Source: Bradyrhizobium altum
GTDB taxonomy: Bacteria; Pseudomonadota; Alphaproteobacteria; Rhizobiales; Xanthobacteraceae
Direction: 5' to 3'
Length of the DNA: 64,000 bases
Assembly (NCBI RefSeq): GCF_020889705.1
Contig: NZ_JACMYP010000007.1
Location: forward strand, 1-64,000
This document shows, one piece after another, positions 32,099 to 40,562 of this stretch. The notes beneath the pieces were generated by a model that did not search any database, had not been told where the DNA came from, and was given only the letters and a program-made list of their open reading frames with translations. Position 1 is the stretch's first letter, and each line of letters starts with the position of its first letter. The position numbers and the translations under genes were made by a program.

Positions 32099-33355
32099 AT
32101 GACCGCACATCAACGCAACCTTTCCGCCTCGATCGATCCTGTAAAACTCGATCGGCTCGCCGAAGTCGCGATCAAGGTCGGCCTGCAGCTGCAGCCGGGG
32201 CAGGATCTGCTGCTGACGGCGCCTGCGGCGGCAATGCCGCTGGTGCGGCGGGTGGCGGAGCATGCCTACAAGGCCGGCGCGGGTCTCGTGACCCCGTTCT
32301 TCTCGGACGAAGAACTCACGCTGGCGCGCTACCGCTACGCCAACGATGCGAGCTTCGATCGCGCCGCGAGTTGGCTTTACGAGGGCATGGCGAAGGCGTT
32401 CGGCGCCAACACCGCGCGGCTTGCGATCGTCGGCGACAATCCGATGCTGCTGTCGGGCGAAGACCCGACCAAGGTGGCGCGCGCCAGCAAGGCCAATTCG
32501 ATCGCCTACCAGCCGGCGCTGGAGAAGATCGTCAATTTCGACACCAACTGGAACATCATCGCCTATCCCAGCACGTCCTGGGCGAAGCAGGTATTCCCCG
32601 GCGATGCCGAGGATGTCGCGGTGGCGAAACTCGCGGACGCGATCTTCTCCGCGTCCCGGGTCGATCAGGACGGCGCCGTCGCCAACTGGGAACAGCACAA
32701 TGCCAGGCTGCGCGAGCGTACCGAATGGCTGAACGGCCAGCGCTTCCACGCGCTGAAATATTCCGGTCCCGGCATGGACCTCACCATTGGCCTTGCCGAC
32801 GGTCATGAATGGGAAGGCGGCGCGTCGACCGCCAAGAACGGCATTGTCTGCAATGCCAACATTCCGACCGAGGAGGTCTTCACCACGCCGCACTGCCGGC
32901 GCGTCAGCGGCCACGTCGTCAGCTCCAAGCCGCTGTCCTATCAGGGTACGCTGATCGACAATATTTCGGTCAAGTTCGAGGACGGCCGCATCGTCGAGGC
33001 CAAGGCCTCGCGCGGCGAGGAAGTGTTGAACAAGGTGCTCGACACCGACGAGGGCGCGCGCCGCCTCGGTGAGGTCGCGCTGGTGCCGCATTCATCGCCG
33101 ATCTCGAAGAGCGGGCTGTTGTTCTTCAACACGCTGTTCGATGAGAATGCCGCCTCGCACATCGCGCTCGGCCAGTGCTACTCGAAATGCTTCGTCAATG
33201 GCGACAAGCTGACGCCGCAGCAGATCGCCGAGCAGGGCGGCAACAAGAGCCTGATCCATATCGACTGGATGATCGGCTCCGCCCACACCGACATCGACGG
33301 CATCCACACCGACGGCCGCAGCGTGCCGGTGTTCCGCAAAGGCGAGTGGGCGTAG
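32099..33355 (+). CDS. M29-family aminopeptidase
   Basis: This 418-residue protein has the M29 pattern: WNIIAYPSTSWAKQVFPG, then HEWEGGASTAKNGIVCNANIPTEEVFTTPH split over the central region, and the C-terminal metal site HIDWMIGSAHTDIDG. The family removes N-terminal residues with two Zn or Co ions in the cytoplasm. ATG 32099 matches family length. It begins 119 nt after the lyase gene and may or may not share its transcript. Confidence 0.88.
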   Translation: MTAHQRNLSASIDPVKLDRLAEVAIKVGLQLQPGQDLLLTAPAAAMPLVRRVAEHAYKAGAGLVTPFFSDEELTLARYRYANDASFDRAASWLYEGMAKAFGANTARLAIVGDNPMLLSGEDPTKVARASKANSIAYQPALEKIVNFDTNWNIIAYPSTSWAKQVFPGDAEDVAVAKLADAIFSASRVDQDGAVANWEQHNARLRERTEWLNGQRFHALKYSGPGMDLTIGLADGHEWEGGASTAKNGIVCNANIPTEEVFTTPHCRRVSGHVVSSKPLSYQGTLIDNISVKFEDGRIVEAKASRGEEVLNKVLDTDEGARRLGEVALVPHSSPISKSGLLFFNTLFDENAASHIALGQCYSKCFVNGDKLTPQQIAEQGGNKSLIHIDWMIGSAHTDIDGIHTDGRSVPVFRKGEWA

Positions 33356-33392
33356 AGGGCCCGCTTAATCCCGTCCTCTGGAGCCTAGTTCC

Positions 33393-33513
33393 GTCATCCT
33401 GAGGTGCGCGCTCTTGCGCGCCTCGAAGGATGGACGGCCCGGATATCGCGTGCGCGGAAAGACTTCGGCCGTTCGCCCTTCGAGGCTGGCTTCGCTCGCA
33501 CCTCAGGGTGACG
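33393..33513. repeat. Palindromic intergenic repeat (CATCCTGAGGTGCGCG family)
   Basis: GTCATCCTGAGGTGCG at the left pairs with CGCACCTCAGGGTGAC at the right, and CCTCGAAGGATGG inside pairs with CCCTTCGAGG. It lies between convergent genes. I recall this motif as frequent between Bradyrhizobium genes. Confidence 0.65.
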
Positions 33514-33551
33514 GGGATAGATCGGGGCTGCCGGACTAATGCTGCAGGTGA

Positions 33552-34484
33552 CTAGCGAAACCGCCGCTCACGCGCCGCGATCAGCTCGCCGCGCGGCGCG
33601 CTGAAGCGGCAGGTCTCGTGCTGGGGCCGGAAGCCGAGCCGGCGGTAGATCTTCAGCGCGGGTGCGTTGCGGCTCGAGACGTTGAGCCAGCAGGGATGTT
33701 CGACCGACACGTCGTGTGCGGCCAGCACGCGATAGACCAGCAGCTGGCCGAGCCCGCGTCCCTGCCGTGCCGGGTCGACGGCGACCGACTCGATCCACAT
33801 CGAGTTCCGCTCCGGCTCGGTCAGGCAGAAGCCCGACATCTGGCCATCTTCCGACGCGATCCAGACTTCGCTCTCGGTCAGGACCTGCGCCATCTCCTCC
33901 GGCGAATACCGGCGGAACGCGGAGTCCGAGGCATAGGCGGCGTTGTGGAGGCGCGCCACCTCGCCGGCGCAGGCGGTGACGTCGCTAACCTGTTCGATGG
34001 TGGCGCGGGCCGCCGCGAGCGTGCGTGCCGGCTGCAACGGCTCGACGCATTTCATCCCGATTTCGGACTCGACATGAACAAAGCCGAAGGCGGCCACGAA
34101 GGCCATTCCCGCCGGCCAATCGCCGCTCACCAGCGTCTGGACGGTGAGATCGGGATCGGTGTCGATCGCAAGTACGTCGTCGAACAGCGCGAGGCCAATC
34201 CGGCGGCGCCGGACCTCGGGCGCGACGACGATCTTGAGGAACCGGGAATGATGCGCGCCCTGATCGCGCAACGATGACTCAGCGAGGCCAAGGAGTCGGC
34301 CGTTCCGCTCGGCAATGCGGAAGTCGCGACCGCCACGGTTCTGCGGCAGCTTCAGGAACTGGTCCCACTGCGGCAGCGTGACAGGGCCCAGCCGCGGTTC
34401 CACCGCAGCCGCCTTTGCGTAGAGTTCGACCACCGCTTCTGCATCAGCCTCACGAAGCGGCCGGATGGTGATGCTGTCATCCAT
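33552..34484 (-). CDS. Protein with two GNAT acetyltransferase domains
   Basis: This 310-residue protein has an N-terminal GNAT-like half (residues 3-145; acetyl-CoA loop VAPEVRRRRIGLALF) and a C-terminal GNAT half (about 160-305; VDPARQGRGLGQLLV). Only the second has the canonical Arg/Gln-x-x-Gly-x-Gly/Ala loop; the first is degenerate. Double-GNAT proteins include mycothiol synthase, but this substrate is unknown. ATG 34484 is used; TTG 34493 is an alternative. It begins 11 nt after the amidohydrolase gene. Confidence 0.85.
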   Translation of the reverse strand: MDDSITIRPLREADAEAVVELYAKAAAVEPRLGPVTLPQWDQFLKLPQNRGGRDFRIAERNGRLLGLAESSLRDQGAHHSRFLKIVVAPEVRRRRIGLALFDDVLAIDTDPDLTVQTLVSGDWPAGMAFVAAFGFVHVESEIGMKCVEPLQPARTLAAARATIEQVSDVTACAGEVARLHNAAYASDSAFRRYSPEEMAQVLTESEVWIASEDGQMSGFCLTEPERNSMWIESVAVDPARQGRGLGQLLVYRVLAAHDVSVEHPCWLNVSSRNAPALKIYRRLGFRPQHETCRFSAPRGELIAARERRFR

Positions 34485-34495
34485 GAGTCGCAAGT

Positions 34496-35545
34496 TTACC
34501 CGATATCGAGCCGATAGACATCCTTTGCCGTCTGCAAGAACAACGCCGTCTTCTCGGCTTCGCTATATTGTGATGCAAGTCGTTTAAAGGTGTTGAAGAT
34601 CACCTGATAGCTGCACTGTCCCTTATCAGGTGGGAAGTTGCTTTCGAACATGCAACGGCTCGGGCCGAAGGCCTCGATGCAGGTCTCCACATAGGGCCGC
34701 CAGGCGGCGGCGAGTTCCTCCGACGAGGGCGGCCTGGGGCGGAGGTGGAAGTCGTAGCCGAGCAGGCACATCGCCAGCCCGCCGAGCTTGACCACGACGT
34801 TCGGGCATTTAGCGATCTCCTGGATCGACGCCTTCCAGACCGGAAAGGTCTCCTCGCGCTTCCCGGCGAAGCGGCCGGTGCCGACCGGGCCACCGCAATG
34901 GTCGAGCACGATCCGGGTGTCGGGAAAGGCACGGGCGAGGTCGGTCAGCTCGCCGATCTGCGGGTGGAACAGCCAGGCATCGAAGCTGAGGCCGAGCGGC
35001 GCCAGGCAGGCGAACCCCCTACGAAAGGTGGCATCCAGCAAGATGCCCTTCGGGCGGTTGGCATACATGTGGGCGACGTTGGGGTCCTCGTCCCAGGCCG
35101 AGGAGTGGCGGATGCCGCGGAACCGGCCGTTGCCGGCGGCGATTTCCGCCTCGAGCACCGCCTTGGCCTGGTCGCCGATCAGAAGGTTAACGTGGCTGAC
35201 GATGCCGGCGCAGATCGCCGCCTTGCCGTAGCCGCCGCTCGCCGCCATCGCGGCGACGCCGTTGGCGAACTCGACCTCGCCGACCGGGCGGAACGCCTCC
35301 GGCCCGTCGGCGCGATACATCGACCGGCAGTCGACATAGACGGTCGCCACGATGTTGTGGCCCGAAGCGATGTCGTCGCGCATCTCCTCGATCAGGTAGC
35401 GCAGGCCGCCGCGATCCCAGAGATGATGGTGCGGATCGACGATCGGCCTGTTCGGATCGATGATCTCCTCGGTGTATTGGGCGAGCCAGTCTTCGCGCGG
35501 ATTGGCATAGAGCCCGCTCGCAGAGGCGGGCAGAGTGCTGGCCAT
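34496..35545 (-). CDS. Amidohydrolase (amidohydrolase-2, PDC-hydrolase-like)
   Basis: This 349-residue enzyme has the HxH metal motif in VDPHHHLWDRGG near residue 37, a His in VLDHCGGPVG near 215 and the C-terminal Asn/Asp region FESNFPPDKG near 305. The family includes 2-pyrone-4,6-dicarboxylate hydrolase and lactonases of aromatic and sugar-acid catabolism. It has no signal peptide. It lies between an MFS gene (81 nt) and a GNAT gene, all minus strand. Confidence 0.88.
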   Translation of the reverse strand: MASTLPASASGLYANPREDWLAQYTEEIIDPNRPIVDPHHHLWDRGGLRYLIEEMRDDIASGHNIVATVYVDCRSMYRADGPEAFRPVGEVEFANGVAAMAASGGYGKAAICAGIVSHVNLLIGDQAKAVLEAEIAAGNGRFRGIRHSSAWDEDPNVAHMYANRPKGILLDATFRRGFACLAPLGLSFDAWLFHPQIGELTDLARAFPDTRIVLDHCGGPVGTGRFAGKREETFPVWKASIQEIAKCPNVVVKLGGLAMCLLGYDFHLRPRPPSSEELAAAWRPYVETCIEAFGPSRCMFESNFPPDKGQCSYQVIFNTFKRLASQYSEAEKTALFLQTAKDVYRLDIG

Positions 35546-35626
35546 GGATGATGCTCCCTGTTCTTGCTCTTGTCGGCCGCCGATCCGGTGTCGGCAGTGC
35601 GGAGGATAACGAGCCGCGCGAGCTGG

Positions 35627-37015
35627 TCAAATGCGCAGGCGCGGCAGCTCGCGCCCTGTCACCATCCACGCCACGCCGGCGCCGGCGAACTGGACGAGGC
35701 TTCCGGCAATCATCGCGAGCAGCAGGCCGTGGCTGCCGCCGCCGGTTGCCGCGTAGCACGCGCCGAGCACCGCAACCCCGATCGTCGCACCGCTGATGCG
35801 GGCCACGTTGATCAGCGCCGCAGCCGTACCGGCCCGCGCAGCGGCAACGTCGCCGACGGCCATTGCCGAGAGCGGCCCCGCGGCGAGGCCGAGCCCGAGG
35901 CCGGTGATGGCCAGTCCGAACTTGGCCAGGGCGATGTCCGGTCGCAGGCCACCGAGGCCAATCATCAGGAGGCCGACACCCATCAGCGTCACGCCGCCCG
36001 AGGTGGCCGCGCGCAGCCCGAGCTTTTCCGACAGCATGCCGGAGAACGGTGAGACCATCACGAAGACCAGCGACATCGGCAGCAGCGCGGCGGCGCTTGC
36101 CGCGGCATCGAGCCGTCCGCTCGACTGCCACGCCAGCGGCAGCACGAAGACCATGCCGTACCCGCCGAATGTCATGCCCGTGGTGGCGATCATGGCGGCG
36201 CGGAACCGGCGTGCGCTGAAAATCTCCGGCGACAGCAACGCCTCCGAGCCATTTCTCCTTTCGACCGCGATCAACAGGGTCGCCGAAAGCGCAGCAACGA
36301 GCAGCGCGGCAGTCATCGCGCCCGGCGCCGATTGTGCGGCGATGGCGGCATAGGTCAGGCTTCCAAGCGCCAATGCACCGCAGAGCTGGGCCGGAATGTC
36401 GACCGCGCGCCGCTGCGGGTTCACCGATTCCGGGATCGTCGACCCAGCCATCAGTACGACGAGCAGGCCGAACGGCACGATCACCAGGAAGATGCTGCGC
36501 CAGCCCAACCACGGGATCAGCAGCCCGCCAAGGCTCGGTCCCAGTGCCATGGCGACGCCGTTGCAGGCGGCCCAGATACCAAGCGCACGGGCGCGCTCCT
36601 CCGGCCGGTCCCAGACCACCCGGATGATCGCAAGCGAGGCCGGAATCATCAACGCACCTCCGGCGCCGGTGAGGGCACGACCGCCGATCAGCACCAGCGC
36701 GGATGGCGCGGCCGCGCACAGCAGCGACGCGAAAGTGAAGATCAGTGCGCCGCAGACCAGGATGCGACGCCTGCCATATCTGTCCGCGAGCATCCCGCCG
36801 GTCGGCAGCGAGACCGCGTAGACCAGATTGTAGCTGTCGACGATCCATTGCAACTCATCGACACCCGCACCGAAATGATCGCCGATCGCGCGCGCGCCGA
36901 GATTGACGATGAATGTATCGATATGCGCGATCGTGACGGCGAGGCACAGCGTCAGCAGCGTCAGCCGCTGCGATGCGCGCATGGCAAAGGGTTTACGCCG
37001 AAGCATATCGTCCAT
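35627..37015 (-). CDS. MFS transporter, DHA2-type (about 14 helices)
   Basis: This 462-residue inner-membrane protein has motif A GMLADRYGRRRILV near 75 and motif C-like ALGPSLGGLL near 160. The length and helix number fit the 14-helix drug/H+ antiporter group. The start ATG follows AGGA. It begins 34 nt after the MerR gene, which suggests co-regulated export of a toxic compound. Confidence 0.9.
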   Translation of the reverse strand: MDDMLRRKPFAMRASQRLTLLTLCLAVTIAHIDTFIVNLGARAIGDHFGAGVDELQWIVDSYNLVYAVSLPTGGMLADRYGRRRILVCGALIFTFASLLCAAAPSALVLIGGRALTGAGGALMIPASLAIIRVVWDRPEERARALGIWAACNGVAMALGPSLGGLLIPWLGWRSIFLVIVPFGLLVVLMAGSTIPESVNPQRRAVDIPAQLCGALALGSLTYAAIAAQSAPGAMTAALLVAALSATLLIAVERRNGSEALLSPEIFSARRFRAAMIATTGMTFGGYGMVFVLPLAWQSSGRLDAAASAAALLPMSLVFVMVSPFSGMLSEKLGLRAATSGGVTLMGVGLLMIGLGGLRPDIALAKFGLAITGLGLGLAAGPLSAMAVGDVAAARAGTAAALINVARISGATIGVAVLGACYAATGGGSHGLLLAMIAGSLVQFAGAGVAWMVTGRELPRLRI

Positions 37016-37049
37016 CGCGGATCCTGCTATTCGATGTCGGGCCGGGCGT

Positions 37050-37514
37050 TCAGGCCCTGGTGGCGGACCGCTTGGCGCGGGCGCGCTGCTGTGGCGAGAC
37101 CTTGGGTCGCGTGCCTGCCGCGACCCACTCGTCGTAGAACTCGATCTTGGCGTCGACCAGCGCGAGCGCTTCGGTCCATTTGGCGATCATGGCCCGGACG
37201 CGGAGCTGGTGCTCGGCGAGCAGCGCGCGGCGCTTGCGCAAGGTCGCGCTGCCCTGCTTCACGAGCGTGGTATAGTCGCGAAGCTGCTTGATCGACATCC
37301 CGGTCAAGCGCAGCCGCTCCATCAGATCGAGCCAACCGATGTGATAGTCGTTGTAGACGCGGCGCCTGCCGCGGTCTCTGACGACGCCGGGCATCAGGCC
37401 CTGCGCTTCATACCAGCGGATGGTATGCACGCTTCGGCCGGAGCGCCGCGCGATGTCGCCGATGTAGAGTGCGTTCGGCGTCGCCTGCAAATTGGGTGTC
37501 CGGGCGTCCATCAC
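37050..37514 (-). CDS. MerR-family transcriptional regulator
   Basis: This 154-residue regulator has an N-terminal winged helix (YIGDIARRSGRSVHTIRWYE, residues 16-35) and the long dimer helix after LTGMSIKQLRDYT. The C-terminal part is short and has no Cys metal site, so it probably senses an organic compound or redox change rather than a metal. The start overlaps the stop of the aldo/keto reductase gene. The palindrome at 38557 upstream of that gene is its likely target. Confidence 0.9.
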   Translation of the reverse strand: MMDARTPNLQATPNALYIGDIARRSGRSVHTIRWYEAQGLMPGVVRDRGRRRVYNDYHIGWLDLMERLRLTGMSIKQLRDYTTLVKQGSATLRKRRALLAEHQLRVRAMIAKWTEALALVDAKIEFYDEWVAAGTRPKVSPQQRARAKRSATRA

Positions 37515-38506
37515 AGATAGACCGCCTTCATCGCGCCGGCCGGATAGCGCTCACCTGCCGCGGCGCCGGCCGGGATGGCTGCTGAGATCCGTGCCAGCTC
37601 GTCCGGCGAAAGCACCACGTCGAGGGCGTCGATGTTCTCGTCCAGCCGGCTGCGCTGCTTGGTGCCGGGAATCGGCACGATGTCCTGTCCCTGCGCCAGC
37701 AGCCAGGCGAGCACGAGCTGAGCCGGTGTGCAATTCTTCTCGCGTGCGATCGTCACGATGCCGCTGACGAGATCGCGGTTGCGGGCAAAATTATCGCCGG
37801 CGAAGCGCGGATGGTCGCCGCGGCGATCGCCCGCGATGTCGGCCTGCGACTGGATCTGGCCGGTCAGGAAGCCGCGGCCGAGCGGCGAATAGGCGACGAA
37901 GGCGATGCCGAGCGCCCGCGTCGTCTGCAGGGTCTCCTCGGCCTCGCTGCGGTACAGCACGGAATATTCGGTCTGCACCGCGGCCAGTCTGTGCACCTTG
38001 TGCGCGCGGCGAATGGTTTCAGGGCGCGCCTCGCACAGGCCGAGATGGCGAACCTTGCCTTGCTCGACGAGGCGCGCCATGGCGCCGACCGTATCCTCGA
38101 TCGGAACGTTCGGATCGATGCGGTGCTGGTAGTAGAGATCAATGGTTTCGATGTTGAGCCGCTTCAGGCTCGCCTCGCAGGCTTGCTGGACATAGGCGGG
38201 CCGTCCGTCCACGCCCTGTCCGGTCGCGGTCTTCACCTGACCGAATTTGGTCGCGATCACGACCCTGTCGCGCAGGCCCTTCAGCGCGCGGCCCAGCAAT
38301 TCCTCGTTGTGGCCCCAGCCATAGAGATCGGCGCTGTCGAGGAAGTCGATGCCCCGGTCGATGGCGTAGCGGATGAAGTCGGGCGTCGCCGTATCGTCGT
38401 TGGCGCCGTAGACGCCGGACAGTGACATGCAGCCGAGCCCGACGGCGGAAACCTGCGGGCCGTCATTGCCGAGCCTGCGGTGCGGGAGCTTGCTTGAAGG
38501 TGTCAT
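37511..38506 (-). CDS. Aldo/keto reductase
   Basis: This 331-residue NADPH-dependent reductase has the catalytic set Asp/Tyr in DSADLYGWGHNE, Lys in VVIATKFGQ and His in YYQHRIDP. The NADPH-binding end is VPIPGTKQRSRLDENI. It resembles the pyridoxal/aldehyde reductase group AKR13. ATG 38506 gives the normal family length. First gene of the run AKR-MerR-MFS, probably for detoxifying a reactive carbonyl. Confidence 0.9.
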   Translation of the reverse strand: MTPSSKLPHRRLGNDGPQVSAVGLGCMSLSGVYGANDDTATPDFIRYAIDRGIDFLDSADLYGWGHNEELLGRALKGLRDRVVIATKFGQVKTATGQGVDGRPAYVQQACEASLKRLNIETIDLYYQHRIDPNVPIEDTVGAMARLVEQGKVRHLGLCEARPETIRRAHKVHRLAAVQTEYSVLYRSEAEETLQTTRALGIAFVAYSPLGRGFLTGQIQSQADIAGDRRGDHPRFAGDNFARNRDLVSGIVTIAREKNCTPAQLVLAWLLAQGQDIVPIPGTKQRSRLDENIDALDVVLSPDELARISAAIPAGAAAGERYPAGAMKAVYL

Positions 38507-38556
38507 GCGGTTGGTCCTCGTGGCCGGGTGTTGCCGGACAATCCCGAGTGAACAAG

Positions 38557-38577
38557 CTAGAGTATACTCTAGGTCAA
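38557..38577 (-). promoter_or_regulatory. MerR-type operator in the AKR promoter
   Basis: CTAGAGTATACTCTAG (38557-38572) is a perfect 16-bp palindrome. On the minus strand it follows a -35 box TTGACC (38577-38572) and would fill the long 19-bp spacer used by MerR activators; the -10 box is weak (near TTCACT). It lies 51 nt upstream of the AKR start, whose operon encodes a MerR regulator. Confidence 0.75.
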
Positions 38578-38625
38578 GCGCGAAAGTGCCGGCGCACGAA
38601 ATCGTGTCAGGGGCACTCGGGCGCC

Positions 38626-39441
38626 TTATACGCCGTCGAGGATGATCACCGTTGGCGTCGCCGGCAGCGTGTCGCGCGAGGCCCGCAAGGTGCGCTCGCC
38701 GCCGCGGCGGTCGATCTCGAATTGCTGGCCGATCAGGCGCATGAACTCGTCGAGCGGGGTGGCGAAGCGGTGCATCGGCAGCACGACGGCGGCGCGCAAC
38801 CGTTTGGTGATCTCGGAGATGCCGTCGAGCGACATCGTATAGGTGCCGTCGATCGGTACCATCACGATGTCGAGCCGGCCGATCGCCGCGAAATGGCTGT
38901 CGTCGAGCTTGACGTGGAGGTGGCCGAGATGGCCGATGCAGAGGCCGGCGACCTCGAAGATGAAGATCGAGTTGCCGTCCCTGATCATCTCGCCGCCGGA
39001 ATCTTCGCCCCAATAGCGGCGGATGTCGGTGGTGACGTTGCGGATATAGACGTCGCCGATCCGCATCCCGTAATGCGCGGCCTGGCCGTTCTCGCCCCAG
39101 CCATGCAGCACGTGCGGAATCCTGGGATCGGGAAACAGCGTGTAATGCGTCGCGTGGGCCCGGTTCATGGTCGCGACGTCGGGCAATCGCCCGGTCTGAT
39201 AGACGCCGTTGTAATCGGTCGCGATCCTGATGCCGCGGGGCGTGTCGATGTAATAGGTCGAATGGCCGGCATAGGTGATCGCAACCTCGTCGGCTTTGGC
39301 CGCGACGCGCCGGTAGTTCACCGGGACGGCGCGGGGCGGCGCATTGGCCATCGCCAGGCACTCGCTGCGCTGGGCATCCTGCGCCAGGGTGTGGCTGGTG
39401 AACGTTCCCAGCAAGACGAGCGCGGCGAGCAATCTCAGCAT
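38626..39441 (-). CDS. Exported MBL-fold (UlaG-like) metallo-hydrolase
   Basis: This 271-residue protein has a signal peptide (ends near HTLAQD). The UlaG-like pattern is seen in AITYAGHSTYYIDTP and, near the end, VVLPMHRFATPLDEF. The metal motif HxHxDH is replaced by RAHATH near residue 95, so two of four usual ligand positions are changed. Later His residues (IGHLGHLHVKLDD) are kept. It may bind one metal or have shifted ligands. It stands alone between the AKR operon and a divergent alpha/beta hydrolase. Confidence 0.78.
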   Translation of the reverse strand: MLRLLAALVLLGTFTSHTLAQDAQRSECLAMANAPPRAVPVNYRRVAAKADEVAITYAGHSTYYIDTPRGIRIATDYNGVYQTGRLPDVATMNRAHATHYTLFPDPRIPHVLHGWGENGQAAHYGMRIGDVYIRNVTTDIRRYWGEDSGGEMIRDGNSIFIFEVAGLCIGHLGHLHVKLDDSHFAAIGRLDIVMVPIDGTYTMSLDGISEITKRLRAAVVLPMHRFATPLDEFMRLIGQQFEIDRRGGERTLRASRDTLPATPTVIILDGV

Positions 39442-39615
39442 GACCTGTTCCGCCTTCGGCGATATCCGCCGGCGTCAGACTATCGCGCAATTGGCGTGCC
39501 GTCATGATGAGGCGGGCGCATCGCTCCATGGCGTAGGCTGCAATACGATCCGGGCGATTATTTCGTTGGCAGGCGCTATCATGCCGCGCAGATCACAGCG
39601 ATCAGGGAGTTTTGC

Positions 39616-40554
39616 GTGACTGACAATAGCTCCGCGCCGCGCGCACCATCCACCAAACGGCTCGAGCCATTGCGCCATGTCGACGCAGGCGTGCTCGACA
39701 TCGCCTATTACGAGGCGGGCCCGGCCGACGGGCCGGCCGTGATGCTGATGCACGGCTTTCCCTACGACATCCACTCCTATGTGGACGTCGCCCCACTGCT
39801 GGCGGCGCAGGGCTGCCGGGTCATCGTGCCCTATCTGCGTGGCTACGGCCCGACGGTGTTCCGTGACAAGGCGACGCCGCGCTCGGGCGAGCAGGCGGCG
39901 GTCGGGGCCGACCTGATCGCGCTGATGGATGCGCTCGGCATCAAGCGCGCGGTATTCGCCGGCTATGACTGGGGCGGCCGCGCCGCCTCGATCGGTGCGG
40001 CGCTGTGGCCGGAACGATGCATTGGGCTCGTCTGCACAAACGGCTACATGATCCAGGACATCGCGCATGCGATGGTGCCGGCGCGCCCGGAGCGCGAGGT
40101 GCCGCTGTGGTATCAGTACTACTTTCAGCTCGAGCGGGGGCGGGCGGGGCTTGTCGCCAGCCGGGCCGGCATTGCACGGATATTGTGGTCGCAATGGTCG
40201 CCGAGCTGGGCGTTCGACGATGCGTGCTTCGAGCGCACCGCGGTTGCATTCGACAATCCCGATTATGTCGACGTGGTAATCCACAGCTACCGGCACCGCT
40301 TCGGCGTTGTCGCCGGGGATCCGCAATATGCGGATTTGCAGCGGCGGCTGGACTCGCTGCCGGTGATTGCGATCCCCACCATCACGCTCGACGGTGCCGA
40401 TGACGGGGTTACGGCTGCCGCCGACGGCAGCGCCAGCGCGGCCAAGTACACTGCCCGCCGGGCGCATCGCGTGATCCCGGGCGCCGGCCACAATCTGCCG
40501 CAGGAAGCGCCGGAGGCGTTCGCCGCGGCGGTGATGGAGCTGGCGAACGGCTAG
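39616..40554 (+). CDS. Alpha/beta hydrolase (epoxide-hydrolase/haloalkane-type)
   Basis: This 312-residue enzyme has the oxyanion motif HGFPYD near 52, an Asp nucleophile in AGYDWGGRAAS near 117 (Asp rather than Ser) and the catalytic His in GAGHNLPQEAP near 295. An Asp nucleophile points to epoxide hydrolase or dehalogenase chemistry. GTG 39616 follows AGGGAG. It is divergent from the MBL protein and convergent with the ABC exporter. Confidence 0.87.
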   Translation: MTDNSSAPRAPSTKRLEPLRHVDAGVLDIAYYEAGPADGPAVMLMHGFPYDIHSYVDVAPLLAAQGCRVIVPYLRGYGPTVFRDKATPRSGEQAAVGADLIALMDALGIKRAVFAGYDWGGRAASIGAALWPERCIGLVCTNGYMIQDIAHAMVPARPEREVPLWYQYYFQLERGRAGLVASRAGIARILWSQWSPSWAFDDACFERTAVAFDNPDYVDVVIHSYRHRFGVVAGDPQYADLQRRLDSLPVIAIPTITLDGADDGVTAAADGSASAAKYTARRAHRVIPGAGHNLPQEAPEAFAAAVMELANG

Positions 40555-40562
40555 CGTGGTTC

